A stretch of 64,000 nt of DNA from Autumnicola musiva (lineage in GTDB: Bacteria > Bacteroidota > Bacteroidia > Flavobacteriales > Flavobacteriaceae): the NCBI RefSeq assembly GCF_031846585.1, contig NZ_JAVRHK010000004.1, forward strand, positions 62,001-126,000. The letters are read 5' to 3'. Below the pieces are notes generated by a model. The model was not told the origin of the DNA, ran no database searches, and worked only from the letters and a program-made list of their open reading frames with translations. This document shows positions 6,784 through 16,419 of the stretch, in pieces. Positions within the stretch are counted from its first letter, which is position 1. Each line of letters starts with the position of its first letter. Position numbers and translations under genes: made by a program.

Positions 6784-9549
6784 TCAATAGCTTCCGAATA
6801 TTTGTTTTACTTCTTTTTCGATAAAAGGAATTTCAGGATTGCATATTTCGGCAATTAATATCTTCAATTCCGCACCAAAAGCTTCTAAAATATCATGGTC
6901 AACTTGCGTTTTTTTTCCACTCCTTTGCCCTGGTTTGTCTTTTTTACAAAATTTCAGGAATCCGCCTTTCATATTTTTAAAGGAAATGATCCCGGCTTCC
7001 ACTGGTTGAACAAAATTTTGGCCTGCATTCAACATCGTAGCATAACAAAGCACCTGAAAACTTTTGCTGTACTTATCATAATCGGTTGTTATAGATTCCC
7101 AATCTACAATTTCAATTTTATTTTGTTCAACCTTTCCGGTTTTATAGTCAATAATTCTGGTAATACCGTTATAATTTTCCACCCTGTCTACTTTTCCGCG
7201 AATGTATACCGGAAAAGGCAGTTGATTTACTTCAACGGGCGTTTTCAAATTTCTTTCAATCTGCAAAATTTTAATTTCTTCCCCGCTTTTTAATCTTTGC
7301 AATTCATATTTTAAAAAGTTGATCAGGTACCTTTTTGCTACTTCAAAAATCAATAAATTTTTGCCGCTGTCCATAGGTGCCTGTGTATAGGAATTTCGAA
7401 ACTGGAGCCTGACTTCAGTATCTACTTTTTTAAGAAGCCCGGTAATAATTTCTTCAGATAAATATTGATCTTCCAGAGGTTCATAAAAATTCTGAAGACT
7501 ATCGTGTACCACTGTACCCAGAGTATTATAAGCAACAGTTTCCTCCACCGCTTCCTGCTCTCTTACTCCTAATATGTATTGATGATAAAAGTCAAGCGGA
7601 TTCCTAATGTAGGTGGTGAGTGCTGAAGGAGAAAAACCGTAGGCAGCAAGATCTTTTAATTTTTCCATAACTTCAGGAGTTTTTTTAACTTCCTGAAGTT
7701 TTGGTGAGGCGATATTAACTTTGGGTGCCACAATGTTTTTAATCAAATGGTGAGCAGGTTGCTTTTCAATTTCCAGTTGAGTGAGAAACCGGCTTTTTTC
7801 CCCGGCGCCAAGTCCGCTGCTCTCCGTATTGTAAAGAAGATGTACGTTTTTTGCACGCTGTAACAAACGATAGAAATGGTAGGTATAAACAGCATCCTTT
7901 TCCCTGTAGGTTGGCAGTTGATACGTTTTTTTAAGATCGTAGGGAATAAAGGAATTGCTTGATTTTCCTGCGGGTAAAACGCCTTCATTTAATGAAGTAA
8001 TGATCACATTTTCAAAATCCAGTGCCCGGGATTCTAGCATGCCCATTAGTTGCAAACCCTGGAAAGGTCTTCCCTGAAAATCCAGGCTTTGGGTACTCAT
8101 TATTTCTTTGTAAAAATGATAGAGTGATTTAAGATTTTTAATGTGAGGGTAATCTTTTAAAAGGCTTTCCAGCTTATTGAAAAGCACATGAAATTGATAT
8201 AAAAATTCCAGTCCTAATTGGTCTTCTGAAGTTTTCAGGTGAATCTTTATGTGCTGGACCATCTCCTGAAGCTTTTGCAAAGCATTTTCTGGTGAATCCT
8301 GCCAGCGCTGAAAACATGCCTTTAGAATAGTAGCTTCAGTTGACGTTTCTACGGACAAGATTTTTTCAGACTTTAGGTAAACAAGATTCTGCCGATTAAT
8401 TTTAGTACCGATTTCTGTTACCGGAACTTCAGGAATTCCAGCAATAGCCGGATGGTTAAGCACTGCAAGAACATCTTTATAATAGTATTCTTTCTCACCG
8501 TTGAGGTGAAGTTGAAAAAGTTTCTCAAAAAGAGATGCCAGGGGAGCGTTTTTCAGCGGAAAACCCATGGTAATATTCAGAGCTTCTATATTGGGCGGAA
8601 GGCTGTTTAAAACAGGCAGCAATAAATCTTCTTCTCCTAGCACCACCGCTGTCTTTTGAAGTTGCTGAGGATCCATATTTGCCAGAATCTCACCTAAATA
8701 TTTTGCCTGGCCAATATTTTTTGGAACTCCTGTTATCTTTATCTCTTTTTCAGAGGCATATTCCCTAATAGGAGCAGGTTTAGAACTGGCACTGTAAAAT
8801 GGCCATTTTTGGAAATATTCCCGGATAAACAGGGATGCTCCATGTTCCCTGTCCTGTAGAAAAACTTCATCTATGTCCCAAAAAACTTCAGCGGCTGTTT
8901 TTTCCAGCATAACCTGAAAGATCTTTTCTTCAGCGGCATTAAGCGCGTTAAAACCTATAAATATGTGTTTGCGGGAATTATTATTTAAATAATCTGAAAT
9001 TTTTGAAGCTGCTTCGCGGTAAATTAACCCCTGATAACCTTGCTTCTTAGATAATAATTGCTCCCGGAGCTTCTCATAATAATTTGGAAGCGTATGCCAG
9101 AAGCGCAGGTAATTATTTATAAGCTCGGTTTTTTCTTTTTGCAGGTACCAATGATTAATATCCTGAATTTCAGAGAGATAATTAAAAAATTCTTTATGGT
9201 TGATAAGGTAACGGTCTACTTCATTAAAATCGTGAATTAGGGTCTGTGCCCAGTTCATAAATGTTTCAAAATCTTCCTGCTCTTCTTTTGGGGTACATTT
9301 TTGGTAGACTTCAAAAAATTCGAAAATCGAAATTGTATTATCTATGCCCTTAAGGCCGGAGATTTTTTCGGTAAATTCTTCAATGCTGAATATTTGCGGA
9401 GCAAAAATACTTTTGTCACTTAGGTGTGATAATTCATTCAGAAGAAAGGCTCCAGCTCTTTTACTTGGCAGGATGAAGATATACTCTGAAATATTTTCTT
9501 CGGAAGAAGAAATTACTTTTTCAAGAACCTTTTTTATAAATGATTTCAT
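6784..9549 (-). CDS. PD-(D/E)XK nuclease family protein, AddB-like
   Basis: This 921-residue protein fits the AddB-type subunit of a RecBCD/AddAB-like helicase-nuclease that resects DNA ends for recombination. The N-terminal part (IFILPSKRAGAFLLNEL) takes the place of a helicase nucleotide-binding segment, without a recognisable Walker A. The C-terminal third starts with the AddB/RecB marker SALTTYIRNPLDFY (about residue 645) and ends with a nuclease core: VDRVENYNG then IIDYKTGKVE (near residue 800). Its usual partner, the addA-like gene, lies 2.9 kb away on the same strand with ompA and kbl between, so the pair is not contiguous. No Fe-S cysteine set is obvious. Confidence 0.8.
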   Translation of the reverse strand: MKSFIKKVLEKVISSSEENISEYIFILPSKRAGAFLLNELSHLSDKSIFAPQIFSIEEFTEKISGLKGIDNTISIFEFFEVYQKCTPKEEQEDFETFMNWAQTLIHDFNEVDRYLINHKEFFNYLSEIQDINHWYLQKEKTELINNYLRFWHTLPNYYEKLREQLLSKKQGYQGLIYREAASKISDYLNNNSRKHIFIGFNALNAAEEKIFQVMLEKTAAEVFWDIDEVFLQDREHGASLFIREYFQKWPFYSASSKPAPIREYASEKEIKITGVPKNIGQAKYLGEILANMDPQQLQKTAVVLGEEDLLLPVLNSLPPNIEALNITMGFPLKNAPLASLFEKLFQLHLNGEKEYYYKDVLAVLNHPAIAGIPEVPVTEIGTKINRQNLVYLKSEKILSVETSTEATILKACFQRWQDSPENALQKLQEMVQHIKIHLKTSEDQLGLEFLYQFHVLFNKLESLLKDYPHIKNLKSLYHFYKEIMSTQSLDFQGRPFQGLQLMGMLESRALDFENVIITSLNEGVLPAGKSSNSFIPYDLKKTYQLPTYREKDAVYTYHFYRLLQRAKNVHLLYNTESSGLGAGEKSRFLTQLEIEKQPAHHLIKNIVAPKVNIASPKLQEVKKTPEVMEKLKDLAAYGFSPSALTTYIRNPLDFYHQYILGVREQEAVEETVAYNTLGTVVHDSLQNFYEPLEDQYLSEEIITGLLKKVDTEVRLQFRNSYTQAPMDSGKNLLIFEVAKRYLINFLKYELQRLKSGEEIKILQIERNLKTPVEVNQLPFPVYIRGKVDRVENYNGITRIIDYKTGKVEQNKIEIVDWESITTDYDKYSKSFQVLCYATMLNAGQNFVQPVEAGIISFKNMKGGFLKFCKKDKPGQRSGKKTQVDHDILEAFGAELKILIAEICNPEIPFIEKEVKQIFGSY

Positions 9550-9560
9550 GTTATAAAAAT

Positions 9561-9595
9561 AAAAAACGCCCCGATGACTCGGAGCGTTTTTGGTA
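9561..9595 (-). terminator. Terminator after the OmpA-like gene
   Basis: ACGC-CCGA pairs with TCGG-GCGT around a TGAC loop; T-runs occur on both strands, so it can stop the minus-strand ompA transcript. It separates ompA from addB. Confidence 0.8.
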
Positions 9596-9615
9596 AAAAA
9601 TAATTCCTTATTATC

Positions 9616-11025
9616 TTAGTTAGAAGAATTTCTAACCTCTTTATTTTTGTCTAAAGAAATCTCTACACGTCTGTTCTCCTGTCTTCCGGCAGAAGTACTG
9701 TTAGTGGCGATAGGCTGAGTTTCTCCATAACCTTCAGAAGTTAATCTGCTGGATGGGATACCCTGGTTAGCAAGGTAATCGCTTACAGAGGCAGCACGCT
9801 CTTTAGAAAGTTGAAGGTTATAATCATCACTTCCAGAACTATCAGTATGTCCTTCAATGTGGAATATTGTATTTGGATATTCCATCATGATTTCAGCAAT
9901 TGAATTTAATGCTTCTTCAGATTCAGTACGGATTGTAGCCTTATTAAGATCAAACAATACTGTATTTGAATATTCATTTAGTTCAGAAACAACTTCAGCG
10001 GTTGGTTCAGGACATCCATTATTAGCTCTTGTACCGGCAACCTCTGGACAATCGTCTTCATCGTCAATTATACCATCACCATCGGTATCTTCTTCAGGGC
10101 ATCCGTTATTATCAGCGGGACCTGCTTCGTTTGGACAATCATCTTCATTATCGGCAACTCCGTCACCGTCAGAATCTGGACATCCGTTCATTGAAGCCAA
10201 ACCGGCAACCTCTGGACAGTCATCTTCATTATCAGGCACGCCGTCTCCATCAGAATCAGGACATCCGTTAAATTGTGCAAGGCCTGCTTCATCTGGACAG
10301 TCATCCATACGATCTTCTACACCGTCCCCATCAGAATCAGGGCATCCGTTAAATTCAGGAAGGCCTGCTTCTTCGGGACATTCATCATCTTTATCATAAA
10401 TGCCGTCACCATCTGTATCGGTACCTCCAAAGACAAATTTTATACCGGCAGCATGTTGAAAGTGGGAAGCACTTTCAGTTTCAAAAGAATGCTTGTAATT
10501 AGATTCAACGGTTAAAGCAATATTATCTGAAAACCAGAAGTTAAATCCTACTTTACCATTAAGAGTGGCACCATCAAAATTTTGAAGGTTATCAGAATCC
10601 TGATCTCCAATCCAGTTGTAGTCTCCACCCACACCAATTACCGGATCAAACCATCCGTCATTAAGAAGGGCCCTTAAACTATAGTTTGCAGAAAGTCCTG
10701 CGGAATAGTAAGAAAGCTGCGGAATAGACTCAGAACCAAATTGGTCTATCTGGTTAATAGATCCTGCAAATTCTGCTACAAAACCAGCGCCTATATAACG
10801 CCCTACAGTTAGCCTGGAAACAGAAGGAAGGATGTTCCAGTTTTCTGTTTGGAAATAATGGTCAAAATAACCGCCCTGTCCCGGTGCGTCTTCGCCAGTT
10901 GGATAGAAGTCTACCGCGTTAGTTTGAATACCTATAGCCCACGGGTTGTTGTCATCCTGAGCATTTACCGAAGTAATCCCAAGAAACAACATTGAAGCTA
11001 AAAGGAATTTGCTAAAATGTTTCAT
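9616..11025 (-). CDS. OmpA family outer-membrane protein with TSP type-3 calcium repeats
   Basis: Starting at ATG 11025, the product is 469 residues: signal peptide (MKHFSKFLLASMLFLGITSVNAQ), an eight-strand-type beta-barrel of about 190 residues, five thrombospondin type-3 repeats (D-x-DGDG-x-x-D-x-x-D-x-CP ... NGCP), and a C-terminal OmpA domain. The domain contains IEGHTDSSG and NRRVEIS, the segments that hold peptidoglycan. It should tie the outer membrane to the wall, with a rigid Ca-binding linker. An upstream frame of 21 codons exists but precedes the signal peptide and lies in the promoter leader, so it is rejected. Expression is probably strong: it has a full TTTG-N19-TACTTTTG promoter and its own terminator. 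Confidence 0.92.
   Translation of the reverse strand: MKHFSKFLLASMLFLGITSVNAQDDNNPWAIGIQTNAVDFYPTGEDAPGQGGYFDHYFQTENWNILPSVSRLTVGRYIGAGFVAEFAGSINQIDQFGSESIPQLSYYSAGLSANYSLRALLNDGWFDPVIGVGGDYNWIGDQDSDNLQNFDGATLNGKVGFNFWFSDNIALTVESNYKHSFETESASHFQHAAGIKFVFGGTDTDGDGIYDKDDECPEEAGLPEFNGCPDSDGDGVEDRMDDCPDEAGLAQFNGCPDSDGDGVPDNEDDCPEVAGLASMNGCPDSDGDGVADNEDDCPNEAGPADNNGCPEEDTDGDGIIDDEDDCPEVAGTRANNGCPEPTAEVVSELNEYSNTVLFDLNKATIRTESEEALNSIAEIMMEYPNTIFHIEGHTDSSGSDDYNLQLSKERAASVSDYLANQGIPSSRLTSEGYGETQPIATNSTSAGRQENRRVEISLDKNKEVRNSSN
10020..10425 (-). repeat. In-gene tandem repeat encoding five TSP3 units
   Basis: Five roughly 75-81 bp units encode DGDG/DDCP/NGCP calcium-binding repeats. Similar DNA between units (CCGTC-CCATC and GGACATCCGTTA-like blocks) gives scope for unit gain or loss by recombination. 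Confidence 0.85.
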
Positions 11026-11058
11026 ATTCAATAGTTTAGTTTTAAGTGTTAACTTAAA

Positions 11059-11089
11059 CAAAAGTATGGGCTTCATCCTCATTAACAAA
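11059..11089 (-). promoter_or_regulatory. Full -33/-7 promoter of the OmpA-like gene
   Basis: On the minus strand TTTG (11086-11089), then exactly 19 bases, then TACTTTTG (11059-11066): the best match to the Bacteroidota promoter in the window. The leader to ATG 11025 is about 30 nt. Confidence 0.8.
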
Positions 11090-11195
11090 GAAAGAAATAA
11101 TAAAGTTTTCTTAATAGATCCTTGTATAACGGTACCTCTCGCACGATTTGATTATTTGGTAACGTGAAAATTTAAGATTTTCACCCCTCTGTTGT

Positions 11196-12389
11196 TTAGA
11201 TTATTTTAAGATTTTTTCCAACTTCTATAAAGGCTTTTATGGCTTTGTCCAGATGTTCCTTTTCATGGGCGGCAGATAGTTGTACCCTTATTCTTGCCTG
11301 TTCTTTTGGAACTACGGGGTAAAAGAAACCTATTACATAAATTCCTTTTTCCAGAAGTTTATCTGCCATTAATTGGGAAAGTTTGGCTTCATAAAGCATT
11401 ACCGGAACAATTGCGGCGTCACCTTCTATAATATCAAATCCGGCTTCTTTAATGCCCTTTCTAAAATACTCGGTATTTTCCTTAAGTTTTGTTCTTAAGG
11501 AATCGTCCTTTTCCAGCATATCAAATACCTTTATGGAAGCTCCAACTATAGCAGGAGCCAGGGAATTTGAGAAAAGATAAGGCCTTGACCGTTGCCTCAG
11601 GATTTCAATAACTTCCTTTTTGGCTGTAGTGTAGCCACCCATTGCTCCACCCAGAGCTTTCCCAAGAGTGCCGGTAATAATGTCCACTCTTCCTAATACG
11701 CCTTTTTCTTCAAGGGTTCCAATTCCCATATCTCCAATAAAACCTGTGGCATGGCAATCATCAATCATCACCAGGGCATCATATTTCTCTGCAAGGTCAC
11801 ATATTTTATCAAGTGGGGCTACCAGGCCATCCATAGAAAATACACCGTCTGTAACTATTATTTTAAACCTTGCGCCATCCTCATTGGCAGCTTTTAATTG
11901 TTTTTCAAGATCGGCCATATCACTGTTCTGGTAACGGTAACGGGCAGCTTTACAAAGCCGAACTCCATCAATTATAGAAGCATGGTTCAGGGAATCTGAG
12001 ATAATGGCGTCTTCTTTGGTAAGCAAAGGCTCAAAAATACCACCGTTGGCATCAAAGGCTGCGGCGTAAAGTATAGTATCTTCTGTTCCGTAAAAATCGG
12101 CAATTTTTTGTTCCAGTTCTTTATGTATATCCTGAGTTCCGCAGATAAATCTAACGCTGGACATTCCAAAGCCATGGGTATCCATAGTGTCTTTGGCAGC
12201 CTGTATTACCTCGGGATGAGAAGAAAGCCCAAGATAATTGTTGGCGCAAAAATTAATTACTTCCTGTCCTGAAGAAATTTTAATTACAGCATCCTGTGGG
12301 GTGGTGATTATACGTTCTTTCTTATAAAGTCCCGCTTCTTTTATTTCCTCAATTTCCTTTTCTAAATATTCTTTTATTTTTCCGTACAT
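11196..12389 (-). CDS. kbl: Glycine C-acetyltransferase (2-amino-3-ketobutyrate CoA ligase)
   Basis: This 397-residue PLP enzyme belongs to the alpha-oxoamine synthase group and matches Kbl, which cleaves 2-amino-3-oxobutyrate with CoA to glycine and acetyl-CoA in threonine breakdown. Visible motifs are NYLGLSSHPE (about residues 51-60), FDANGGIFEP, SDSLNHASIIDG (residues 131-142), DDCHATGF with the PLP Asp (near 210) and GTLGKALGG with Lys244 as the PLP Schiff base. Length is normal. Threonine dehydrogenase is not adjacent. Related serine palmitoyltransferase is a possible confusion, but the N-terminal segment and overall match favour Kbl. It has its own promoter between it and addA. Confidence 0.92.
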   Translation of the reverse strand: MYGKIKEYLEKEIEEIKEAGLYKKERIITTPQDAVIKISSGQEVINFCANNYLGLSSHPEVIQAAKDTMDTHGFGMSSVRFICGTQDIHKELEQKIADFYGTEDTILYAAAFDANGGIFEPLLTKEDAIISDSLNHASIIDGVRLCKAARYRYQNSDMADLEKQLKAANEDGARFKIIVTDGVFSMDGLVAPLDKICDLAEKYDALVMIDDCHATGFIGDMGIGTLEEKGVLGRVDIITGTLGKALGGAMGGYTTAKKEVIEILRQRSRPYLFSNSLAPAIVGASIKVFDMLEKDDSLRTKLKENTEYFRKGIKEAGFDIIEGDAAIVPVMLYEAKLSQLMADKLLEKGIYVIGFFYPVVPKEQARIRVQLSAAHEKEHLDKAIKAFIEVGKNLKII

Positions 12390-12404
12390 AAATTTCGTTT
12401 TTTA

Positions 12405-12412
12405 CAAAATTA
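12405..12412 (-). promoter_or_regulatory. -7 promoter box of kbl
   Basis: TAATTTTG on the minus strand with a TTG 17 bp upstream. It lies in the 31-bp gap after addA, so kbl can be transcribed independently. Confidence 0.6.
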
Positions 12413-12420
12413 CATTTCTT

Positions 12421-15400
12421 TTATACAAACAATGGGGAAACCTCATCATTTATATAGACCAGGATTCTGTTCTCCACCTCATAGCCCATATCTTCCAAAA
12501 CTTCAGCATAACCGTAAAGTTGATTTTTATGAGCTTCAGCTACTCCACCAGTTTTATAATCAATGATTGTACATTTGTTGTCCAGAAGAACTATCCTGTC
12601 GGGCCTTAGCTTTTGCCCGTTAGCAGTAAGAATACTTCTTTCATTAAGATTGCCGGTATTGGTGGTAAATAACGGAGCAAGATCTGGATGACTACAGATT
12701 TTTTCCAGTAGGGTACTTATTTCCGGCACATATTCCGAAGAAATCAAACCATCGGTAACCGCTTCTTTTACAGCAGATTCTATATCTGCTGCGGAATTTA
12801 TCTTTGAAAGGATTTCATGTGCAATTTCTCCTTTTTCTATCGCCCCCTGCTGCCTGGTATCCCACAGGGAACCAGATCTTGTAACAATATTTACCGCCTT
12901 GCCCTGTGTTGCTGAAGAATAAAAATGTTGCTGAAAATTGCTTTGAAGTGCCTGTTCTTTGCGGGGCTGTGATTCTGCCATTTCACCAAATTCATAGGAA
13001 TTCCCGTTGTTCCACAGATTTTTAGTTTTCAAAAACTCCATGAGCAGCCCCGAAATTTTGTTTGTCCTGGCCTCCCCGTTTTTGTCTGTTTCATAATTGG
13101 AAAGCAGGTATAGTTGTTTTGAAGCACGGGTACAGGCTACATAGAAAACATTCAGGGTATCCAGTTCTTTTTGATGCATTAGCTCCTCGTATAGCTGGCC
13201 GGATTTGTTATTCCAGTTGAGCATTTTTTTAGAGGCGCTCAGGTAGCTTACCGGAATTTCCTTAATGGGTTCTTCCATTTCCAGCCAAAGATTATCTCTT
13301 TTGGTATCATTAAAATCGGCATTTGCAAAAGGATAGATTACCACTGGAAATTCCAGGCCTTTAGATTTATGAATAGTCATAATTTGAACCGCATTTTCAT
13401 CCTGCGGAACCACAATGCTCAGCCTTTCTTTTTCCCGTTCCCAGGTTTCAAGAAATTCTGAAATACCCACAGCAGCTTTTTGGCTGTTTTCATAAATAAA
13501 GTCCAGGAAGAACTGCAGGTAAGCGTCTGAATCTTCTATAAGGTGAAAACTACGAATAATGTATTCTGCCGCTTCATAGAGGGAGAGCTGCAGCAGCCGG
13601 TTTAGACTGAAATCAATGTTTTTATTCTTCAGCCAGTTAAAAAAATCATCTCCATTCCGGCTAATGTTCTGGTTGATAATCTGGTATGGGTTTTGAAATT
13701 CATGTTCCTCCTGTAAATAGTTGAAAATTGATAATTTCAGCAGGTCATTTTCAGGATTAAGCGAAAAGGACAGAAGATCTGCAATAAAGTTAACTTTAGG
13801 AGAATTAGATATCAACAAGGTTTCTGAAGAAACCACTGCGATACCCTTTTCACTTAAATGGTTGGCGATAGCGATCCCTTCTTTTTTCTTCCTGGTGAGG
13901 ATACATATATCTCCTTTTGTATAATTTTTGCTATCAAGATTTTGAATGATTTCCAGGACTTTTTCAGGATAAATTTCAAATTCTTCTTCCCGGTTTTCAG
14001 CTTCTAAGAAAGAAATATTTACATATCCTCCTTTTTTCGCAGTCGGCTGCTGAAAACTTTTTTCAAACAGGTCACGATAATCGGGATGGCTAAGGTATCC
14101 CGCAGCAAATCCAAAGAAATCATTATTAAATTGTACCACTTCTTCTGCACTTCTATAGTTTGCCGGGAGGTTTACCACTTCTTTTTGGGTAGAAAAAGGA
14201 TTGCCGTGATTGCTAAGATTTAAAAATTGTTCAGCTTTTCCTCCCCGCCAGCGGTATATGGATTGTTTTGCATCCCCCACAAGCATTAAGCGTGAAGGTG
14301 TTTCTTCTTCCATACCTGCAAGGCTGGCGTCAATAAGCGGGATAAGGTTTTCCCATTGCATTTGAGAAGTGTCCTGGAATTCGTCAATAAAATAATTGCT
14401 GTACCGCTCTCCGAGGCGTTCGTAAATAAACGGAGCGGGCTGATTTTTGACCTGGGCGCTTATTTGTGGATTAAATTCTGAAATAAGCACCAGGTTACGG
14501 TCCTTTTTGATGGTTTCGATTTCCTGATTTATGGCATTTAGGAGGGAAAGCTGCACAAGCCTCTTTCTTACTTCTTCCAGGAATTCAATTTTGAAGTAAT
14601 TTTCTTTGGATGTGGTGAAGAAATTAACAATTTCAGGTTGTAGCTGGTCCAGAATTCTTTTTTTTCCAGCATTGAGAGATTTTGAGTAAAGCGTGCTTTC
14701 AGCTATATTTTGTGCCCATTGTGCGTCAAATTTAACAGCTTCGGATTTTTGCAGTTTTTTAAAATGTTTGGGAACAGAACCACGGGTAAAATCTTTTTCT
14801 TCAAAGCCATTGGCCTGGATAAGCTTAAAAAAGGATTTAGCAGTTTCATTGATTTCATTTTGGGCAAAGGCAGCAATTTCTTTTAGTTTAAGGTCAAAAC
14901 TTTGAAAATCTTCCAGTGTTTTTCCCCGTAACTGCTGAAGTGCAGCGTGATTATTTTCATTAACGAGCAGCCGCGAGATTTCAAAAAGATCCCTGGTTAT
15001 GTCCCAGCTTTTATCTTCATCTGCTTTATTTAAGGTGAAATCTAAAAGTATGCGGGTAAGAGTTTTATCACTCCCTGCTTTGTTAACCAGGCTTTCAACA
15101 GCTTCCATAAGAATATCTTCCTGTCCCAGCTCCACCTCAAAATTTACCGGCAGCCCCAGGTCTTTGGCAAAAGTTCGCAATACCCGGTGAGTGAATCCAT
15201 CTATGGTAGAGACTTCAAAAGCAGCGTAATTGTGAATAATGTTTTTTAAAATGAAACCTGCTTTTTGCCTGATTTCGGGCTTACTCAGTTTACATTCCTT
15301 GCAAACTGCTTCAAAAAGTCCCTGAAATTTTTCCGGAATTTCTTCAGAAGAAAATGCCGAGAGACTATCAATAATGCGGGTTTTCATTTCGTCCACCGCT

Positions 15401-15543
15401 TTATTTGTAAAAGTTATCGCTAGAATATTTCTATATTCTTCTTTCCGCTTCGATTCAAAAAGCAGGAGAAGATATTCTTTGACCAGGGTAAATGTTTTTC
15501 CAGATCCTGCCGAAGCATTATAGATTGTGAAGGAGTTTTTCAA
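12421..15543 (-). CDS. UvrD/RecB-family helicase-nuclease, AddA-like
   Basis: This 1040-residue superfamily 1A helicase carries all the motifs in order: Walker A ASAGSGKT (Lys16), motif Ia TFTNKAVDEM, motif II FIDEFQDTSQMQW, motif III LVGDAKQSIYRWRGG, motif IV LPANYRS, motif V MTIHKSKGLEFPVV and motif VI FYVACTRA. The C-terminus adds a RecB-type nuclease with RPDRIVLLD and IIDYKTGG (near residue 996). It should be the motor/nuclease of an AddAB-like double-strand-break resection enzyme. The start is TTG at 15543; no in-frame ATG lies between it and the next upstream stop. Compared with AddA of Firmicutes (about 1200 aa) it is a little short. Confidence 0.88.
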   Translation of the reverse strand: MKNSFTIYNASAGSGKTFTLVKEYLLLLFESKRKEEYRNILAITFTNKAVDEMKTRIIDSLSAFSSEEIPEKFQGLFEAVCKECKLSKPEIRQKAGFILKNIIHNYAAFEVSTIDGFTHRVLRTFAKDLGLPVNFEVELGQEDILMEAVESLVNKAGSDKTLTRILLDFTLNKADEDKSWDITRDLFEISRLLVNENNHAALQQLRGKTLEDFQSFDLKLKEIAAFAQNEINETAKSFFKLIQANGFEEKDFTRGSVPKHFKKLQKSEAVKFDAQWAQNIAESTLYSKSLNAGKKRILDQLQPEIVNFFTTSKENYFKIEFLEEVRKRLVQLSLLNAINQEIETIKKDRNLVLISEFNPQISAQVKNQPAPFIYERLGERYSNYFIDEFQDTSQMQWENLIPLIDASLAGMEEETPSRLMLVGDAKQSIYRWRGGKAEQFLNLSNHGNPFSTQKEVVNLPANYRSAEEVVQFNNDFFGFAAGYLSHPDYRDLFEKSFQQPTAKKGGYVNISFLEAENREEEFEIYPEKVLEIIQNLDSKNYTKGDICILTRKKKEGIAIANHLSEKGIAVVSSETLLISNSPKVNFIADLLSFSLNPENDLLKLSIFNYLQEEHEFQNPYQIINQNISRNGDDFFNWLKNKNIDFSLNRLLQLSLYEAAEYIIRSFHLIEDSDAYLQFFLDFIYENSQKAAVGISEFLETWEREKERLSIVVPQDENAVQIMTIHKSKGLEFPVVIYPFANADFNDTKRDNLWLEMEEPIKEIPVSYLSASKKMLNWNNKSGQLYEELMHQKELDTLNVFYVACTRASKQLYLLSNYETDKNGEARTNKISGLLMEFLKTKNLWNNGNSYEFGEMAESQPRKEQALQSNFQQHFYSSATQGKAVNIVTRSGSLWDTRQQGAIEKGEIAHEILSKINSAADIESAVKEAVTDGLISSEYVPEISTLLEKICSHPDLAPLFTTNTGNLNERSILTANGQKLRPDRIVLLDNKCTIIDYKTGGVAEAHKNQLYGYAEVLEDMGYEVENRILVYINDEVSPLFV

Positions 15544-15679
15544 TCCCGATTTAGCTTTAGAGTTTTTTCTTTAGGTAAGAATCGCATAATTTAATTATAA
15601 AATATCAGAGATTCCTTTTGAGCCATAGCTTTTAAGGATTTTATAACAATAAAATGTTTCCTGTAAAAGCCTTTATTCC

Positions 15680-15687
15680 TAAATTTG
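15680..15687 (+). promoter_or_regulatory. -7 promoter box of the superoxide dismutase gene
   Basis: TAAATTTG on the plus strand, 40 bp before the ATG at 15728, leaves a leader of about 35 nt. Confidence 0.6.
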
Positions 15688-15727
15688 AGGGAAAGATAAA
15701 ATACTAATCACTAAAAATAATAATATT

Positions 15728-16336
15728 ATGGCATTTGAGTTACCGAAACTGAATTACGCCTTTGATGCGCTGGAACCACATATTGATGCAAAGACCATGG
15801 AAGTTCACCATGATAAACACCATGCCGGTTACACAAAAAAGTTGAATGCTGCTATAGAAGGTTCTGACCTTGAAGGAAAGACCATCGAAAATATATTGAA
15901 GAATCTTGATCTTTCCAATAAAGCTGTTAGAAATAATGGCGGTGGATATTATAATCACAATTTGTTCTGGGAAATTATGTCGCCAGATGGTGGTGGAAAG
16001 CCGGAAGGAGAACTTGCTAAAGCTATAGATAGCAAATTTGGTTCTTTTGAAGCCTTTAAAGAGGAGTTTGCAAAAGCAGCTGCAGGACAATTTGGATCTG
16101 GTTGGGCCTGGTTATGTGTACAGGAAGGTGGAAAGCTTGAAATTTGTTCAACTGCAAATCAGGATAATCCTATAATGCCTGAAATTGGCTGCGGAGGTAC
16201 TCCAATATTAGGATTGGATGTTTGGGAGCATGCTTATTACCTGAATTATCAAAATAAAAGACCTGAGTATATTCAAGCCTTTTTCAATGTTATAGATTGG
16301 AAAGAAGTTGGCAGTCGCTACGCAAAAGAAAAATAG
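15728..16336 (+). CDS. Superoxide dismutase, Fe/Mn family
   Basis: This 202-residue enzyme converts superoxide to hydrogen peroxide and O2. The four metal ligands are present: His27 (EVHHDKHH), His77 (YYNHNLF), Asp164 and His168 (DVWEHAYY). Gln145 in TANQDNP is where Mn-type enzymes place the solvent-holding Gln, while the GGGYYNH segment differs from the classic Mn GGHxNH, so metal use (Mn, Fe or either) is uncertain. No signal peptide, hence cytoplasmic. It is monocistronic, with a -7 box upstream and a strong terminator downstream. Confidence 0.95.
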   Translation: MAFELPKLNYAFDALEPHIDAKTMEVHHDKHHAGYTKKLNAAIEGSDLEGKTIENILKNLDLSNKAVRNNGGGYYNHNLFWEIMSPDGGGKPEGELAKAIDSKFGSFEAFKEEFAKAAAGQFGSGWAWLCVQEGGKLEICSTANQDNPIMPEIGCGGTPILGLDVWEHAYYLNYQNKRPEYIQAFFNVIDWKEVGSRYAKEK

Positions 16337-16359
16337 ATATTATTAATTGTTAGAGTTTA

Positions 16360-16393
16360 AAAGGCTGCTTTTGAAAAAAAGCAGCCTTTTTTA
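16360..16393 (+). terminator. Terminator after superoxide dismutase gene
   Basis: AAGGCTGCTTTT pairs with AAAAGCAGCCTT, followed by six T. Confidence 0.9.
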
Positions 16394-16419
16394 TGTGCAT
16401 TACGCTAATTATATATCAA

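Noticed and set aside
9857..10399. A Ser/Pro-rich frame opposite the OmpA-like gene
   Set aside because: It is the antisense of the TSP3 repeats.
11196..12389. kbl as serine palmitoyltransferase supplying substrates for the ceramidase-like protein
   Set aside because: The N-terminal region and motifs fit glycine C-acetyltransferase; sphingolipid synthesis cannot be claimed from this window.
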